The notes under the pieces were generated by a model that was given only the letters and a program-made list of their open reading frames with translations, did no database searches and was not told the origin of the DNA. Shown one piece after another: positions 5,633 through 5,865 of a stretch of 5,865 nucleotides of DNA. Both the position numbers and the translations under genes were made by a program. The DNA lies in the NCBI GenBank assembly GCA_036274645.1, contig DASUFH010000051.1, positions 1-5,865 of the forward strand. Direction: 5' to 3'. The DNA comes from DASUFH01 sp036274645 (lineage in GTDB: Bacteria > Acidobacteriota > Terriglobia > 20CM-2-55-15). The number at the start of each line of letters is the position of its first letter. The stretch's first letter is position 1.

Positions 5633-5671
5633 ATCGTCCAAACGGGGCCCCTGTTCCCTCACTTATTCGTT

Positions 5672-5865
5672 AATTGTTGGCTGTTCACCATTAACTGCTT
5701 CACTTGATGCATTTGCGCATTTGTCGGTTAGTCAGATTCTGTCGCCGGAGCGCACAATGCATGAACTGCCCGACTCGATTTGAGTTCTCGTTCGTCGGTT
5801 CGTCATTCGGCGCGGGAAGCGCAAATGCATCAAGTGAAGCAGTTAATGGTGAACAGCCAACAATT
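5672..5865. repeat. Foldback element with perfect 47-bp inverted arms, reaching the window end
   Basis: Bases 5672-5718 and 5819-5865 are exact reverse complements over 47 bp. They enclose 100 bp with no open reading frame of note. The outer edge of the right arm is the last base of the window, so the arms may be longer than seen. Inside, GTCGGTTAGTCA (5723-5734) recurs as GTCGGTTCGTCA (5794-5805), and CGCACAATGCATGAACTG (5751-5768) is a degenerate partner of the arm's inner end. CATTTG is also doubled within 5710-5721. It could be a small non-autonomous mobile element, a structured intergenic repeat, or an assembly foldback. The 39-bp stretch before it (5633-5671) contains nothing I can name. 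Confidence 0.75.

Noticed and set aside
5641..5655. Near-palindrome with GGGGCCCC centre after the DsbD-like gene
   Set aside because: It has no loop for a hairpin and no T tract follows, so it is not supportable as a terminator.
5672..5865. CRISPR-like or integron attC-like array
   Set aside because: There are no regularly spaced direct repeats with unique spacers, and the long perfect arms do not match the short bulged core sites of attC.

Overview
The window is GC-rich bacterial chromosomal DNA, probably from an acidobacterium or a similar soil or environmental Gram-negative. The basis for this is inference: a Tat-exported IorB-type molybdoenzyme with a Gly/Ala-rich linker, a WaaE-like LPS glycosyltransferase, a DsbD-type periplasmic reductant system, and dispersed ~100-bp palindromic repeats. 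No marker gene here fixes the taxon. The left edge cuts a gene. The right edge coincides with the outer end of a perfect 47-bp inverted repeat, so it may be a contig end.

Layout. 1-501 (minus): N-terminal 167 residues of an isoquinoline 1-oxidoreductase beta-subunit-like molybdoprotein with a twin-arginine signal. 561-634 (minus): tRNA-Arg(CCG), with an unusual G1-U72 acceptor pair. 687-791: palindromic repeat copy A. 931-1257 (minus): a P-II signalling protein (GlnB/GlnK family). 1341-1706 (plus): a small ABM/dimeric alpha-beta barrel protein, divergent from the P-II gene across an 83-bp gap with back-to-back -10 elements. 1721-1823: palindromic repeat copy B, lying between convergent genes. 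1844-2608 (minus): family 2 glycosyltransferase. 2609-2754: divergent control region with two 6-5-6 perfect palindromes. 2755-5632 (plus): a tightly coupled trio (ATGA and GTGA overlaps) of shikimate kinase aroK, an exported protein of unknown function, and a DsbD-like thiol:disulfide interchange protein. 5672-5865: a foldback element with 47-bp arms.

How the parts relate. The window is mostly housekeeping and envelope functions: nitrogen/energy signalling (P-II), chorismate pathway entry (AroK), periplasmic reducing power (DsbD), and LPS or glycan assembly (GT2). The aroK trio is very probably one transcript, which puts the unknown exported protein beside a periplasmic redox protein; any functional link is inference. 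I saw no CRISPR array, phage gene, transposase or defence system. The parts that ordinary annotation does not explain are the palindromic repeat family, the terminal foldback element, the apparent loss of the end of the DsbD thioredoxin domain next to that element, and the mirror-image, possibly leaderless, promoters between the glycosyltransferase and aroK.
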